The notes under the pieces are model-generated. The model was not told the origin of the DNA and did no database searches. It saw only the letters and a list, made by a program, of their open reading frames with translations. Positions 63,875 through 64,000 of a DNA stretch of 64,000 nucleotides are shown piece by piece; position 1 is the stretch's first letter; the number at the start of each line of letters is the position of its first letter. The stretch is from RH-AL1 sp965249685 (GTDB taxonomy: Bacteria > Pseudomonadota > Alphaproteobacteria > Rhizobiales > Beijerinckiaceae): assembly GCA_965249685.1 (NCBI GenBank), contig CBDFMN010000003.1:1178001-1242000 (forward strand), written 5' to 3'. A program made the position numbers and the translations under genes.

Positions 63875-64000
63875 ATCGTCATATCTCTTGCTGCATCCTG
63901 CCGGACGGCGCGGTCTCGCCGAAGAGCGCGGTGCATACCATGCACATTTCGTCGGGTATAGGGTAACGCCGCCGTGCAGGAATGCACCCGAAGGCCGGGT

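Overview
The window is high-GC DNA from an alphaproteobacterium, most likely of the order Hyphomicrobiales (Rhizobiales). Supporting signs are conserved blocks typical of that order (tsaB-rimI-miaB-phoH-ybeY-corC-lnt-XRE; addB-addA-trxA-folC-accD-trpA; lepB-rnc-era), small lineage-typical proteins (DUF2093-, DUF3072- and DUF4170-like), and AccD and DksA proteins that have lost most zinc-finger cysteines, as is usual in this class. No genus can be fixed from the sequence alone.

Layout. 1-9 kb: a partial O-acyltransferase, tRNA-Val(UAC), a TAXI-like periplasmic protein, a ClpP-fold periplasmic protein, tRNA-Asp(GUC), an L,D-transpeptidase, a GNAT/HIT/HD run, an Asp/Glu racemase-like gene, a protein tyrosine phosphatase and xseB. 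9-21 kb: glyS (split by an apparent frameshift) and glyQ; a GIY-YIG nuclease gene bracketed by two copies of a ~150 bp repeat; an AT-rich McrA-like HNH endonuclease; rpsD, a hydrolase, an alcohol dehydrogenase, a Na+/H+ antiporter, rpe and purB. 21-29 kb is an accessory island: a gene with four XRE-like helix-turn-helix units, an IS5-family (IS427-type) insertion sequence, two broken Rhs core fragments with AT-rich toxin-tip and immunity-like cassettes, an orphan GspG pseudopilin, and a toxin-like gene overlapping a double-XRE gene that is followed by two decayed paralogues. 29-44 kb: RMD1-family gene, the tsaB to lnt block, an ECF sigma/anti-sigma pair, xseA and small housekeeping genes. 44-55 kb: addB-addA, trxA, and folC-accD-trpA on the opposite strand. 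55-64 kb: esterase, murI, an MFS transporter, a SpoU-type RNA methyltransferase with no proper end, icd, dksA, era, rnc and lepB.

Housekeeping genes sit in tight overlapping runs (ATGA or GTGA junctions), covering translation and tRNA modification (rpsD, glyQS, tsaB, rimI, miaB, ybeY), RNA processing (rnc, era), recombination (addAB, xseAB) and envelope assembly (lnt, lepB, murI, L,D-transpeptidase). The 21-29 kb island interrupts this with mosaic GC content, truncated reading frames and duplicated segments.

The best candidate for something undescribed is in that island: a protein with a toxin-like C-terminal domain whose stop overlaps the start of a two-XRE-domain protein, with a tandem array of decayed copies of the small protein, a fused four-domain relative 5 kb away, and a stub of the same family at an Rhs recombination junction. 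This pattern resembles immunity-gene arrays of polymorphic toxin loci, but with an XRE-like fold in the immunity position. The interpretation is inference.
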